Assembly: GCA_021161965.1 (NCBI GenBank)
Contig: JAGGZP010000056.1
Coordinates: 1-5,790, forward strand
Direction of reading: 5' to 3'
DNA from: a bacterium
GTDB taxonomy: Bacteria; Patescibacteriota; Patescibacteriia; UBA2591; JAGGZP01
Length of the DNA stretch: 5,790 nucleotides
Shown: piece after piece, positions 5,216-5,790 of the stretch
Layout: each line of letters starts with the position of its first letter
Position numbering within the stretch: position 1 is the stretch's first letter
Made by a program: the position numbers and the translations under genes
Notes under the pieces: generated by a model
What the model was told of the DNA's origin: nothing
Databases searched by the model: none
What the model saw: the letters and a program-made list of their open reading frames with translations, nothing else

Positions 5216-5790
5216 ATGTTTTTAAGAACGAATTCAAAAATAAAAGTTTTCCTCTTTTTAGTTTTTGTTTTTTCTGTTTTATTTTTTATTTTTAACTCTG
5301 TAAACGCTCAGCCGCAAATGAATGCCGGAATGGAAAATTTATCTAATATTACTGGTTTAAAAGCAACACCTTTACCAGTTGTTGTTGGTCGGATCGTGAG
5401 AATTGTTTTGGGGTTTTTAGGTTTGATTGCCGTAATTATTATTATTTATGCCGGCTTTGTTTGGATGACTTCCGGGGGTAATCCAGATAAGATTGCTAAA
5501 GCAAAAAAGATAATAACCGCAGGAGTAATTGGTTTAGCAATTATAGTTCTTTCTTACGCAATTGTTTCTTTTATTTTACATAAGTTTGGTGGAATTGGAG
5601 GAGGTGGCGAAGAACAATGTACTCCTGGTTCTATTTCTGGTTGTTACCGATGTTCTTTAGAGGGCCGGTGGGTTTATGATTCTACTATATCCGGTTGTGC
5701 TCTGTCTCCCGATGCTTTTAGTGTTAAAAAGATTGTCACAAGCCATGGTGGTTCTCCAGAACAATATCATCAAGATGTTTATTTGTGTTC
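5216..5790 (+). CDS. T4SS-pilin-like membrane protein with cysteine-bearing outer domain (3' end outside window)
   Basis: The frame is open from ATG 5216 to the window end (191 codons plus 2 bases). Residues 1-31 look like a signal peptide: basic start, long Leu/Phe/Val core (about 11-27), and probable cleavage after VNA (29-31). Two transmembrane helices follow, about 60-84 and 100-122, joined by WMTSGGNPDKIAKAKKI (83-99). This short charged loop between two helices, with a WMTSGGN-like motif, is typical of the T4SS-pilin / Mbov_0395-type family abundant in Patescibacteria. The family is VirB2-like in shape; its actual role is not established. After the helices come a glycine linker (125-131) and a region with Cys 135, 143, 146, 161 and 191, probably an extracytoplasmic, disulfide-linked domain. 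The gene starts 4 bases after yqeY with no good ribosome site. AAGGA at 5191-5195 is too far away, which leaves the start moderately certain. Confidence 0.8.
   Translation, partial: MFLRTNSKIKVFLFLVFVFSVLFFIFNSVNAQPQMNAGMENLSNITGLKATPLPVVVGRIVRIVLGFLGLIAVIIIIYAGFVWMTSGGNPDKIAKAKKIITAGVIGLAIIVLSYAIVSFILHKFGGIGGGGEEQCTPGSISGCYRCSLEGRWVYDSTISGCALSPDAFSVKKIVTSHGGSPEQYHQDVYLC

Noticed and set aside
5208..5225. ATG overlapping the yqeY stop (ATGA), with AAGGA at a plausible distance
   Set aside because: This frame meets TAA after five codons. The pilin-like frame starts at 5216. It could at most be a tiny leader peptide, with nothing to support that.

Overview
The window is an AT-rich stretch of bacterial chromosome with every gene on the plus strand. 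It most likely comes from a member of the Candidate Phyla Radiation (Patescibacteria). The evidence for that is a two-helix pilin-like membrane protein of a type very common in that group, a C-terminally extended S21, compact spacing with few Shine-Dalgarno sites, and short tandem AT-rich intergenic repeats. I cannot name a class or genus. UGA is used as a true stop (adk and the yqeY-like gene), so the genetic code looks standard (table 11), unlike Gracilibacteria or SR1.

Region 1 (1-1840) is the 3' part of the ribosomal-protein spc operon: the end of secY (translocon), then adk (adenylate kinase) and map (methionine aminopeptidase). The genes are nearly touching or overlapping. Region 2 (1841-2104) has no protein gene. 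It holds a strong rho-independent terminator, preceded by about 150 bases that can fold into a long interrupted hairpin. This is either a structured small RNA of unknown class (a 6S-like layout is possible) or the folded 3' end of the spc transcript. A good extended -10 promoter follows the terminator and should drive recJ.

Region 3 (2105-3802) is a complete recJ single-strand exonuclease. Region 4 (3803-4052) is non-coding and made largely of two repeat types: a degenerate 10-base repeat that starts inside the last codons of recJ, and a palindromic array of 7-base units (AATTTTC on the left, its reverse complement GAAAATT on the right). Region 5 (4053-5211) holds an RNase HI-family gene, then rpsU (ribosomal protein S21) with its own probable promoter, then a yqeY-like gene. 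Region 6 (5216 to the end) is the start of a secreted or membrane protein: signal peptide, T4SS-pilin-like two-helix module, glycine linker and a cysteine-containing outer domain cut by the window edge.

The content is mostly housekeeping: protein export and maturation (secY, map), nucleotide balance (adk), DNA repair and RNA-DNA hybrid removal (recJ, rnhA), and translation (rpsU, yqeY). I see no defence, CRISPR or mobile system. The items most worth a second look are the unassigned RNA-like region, the heptamer palindrome, the unusual AMP-site residues of Adk and the pilin-like protein with the outer extension.
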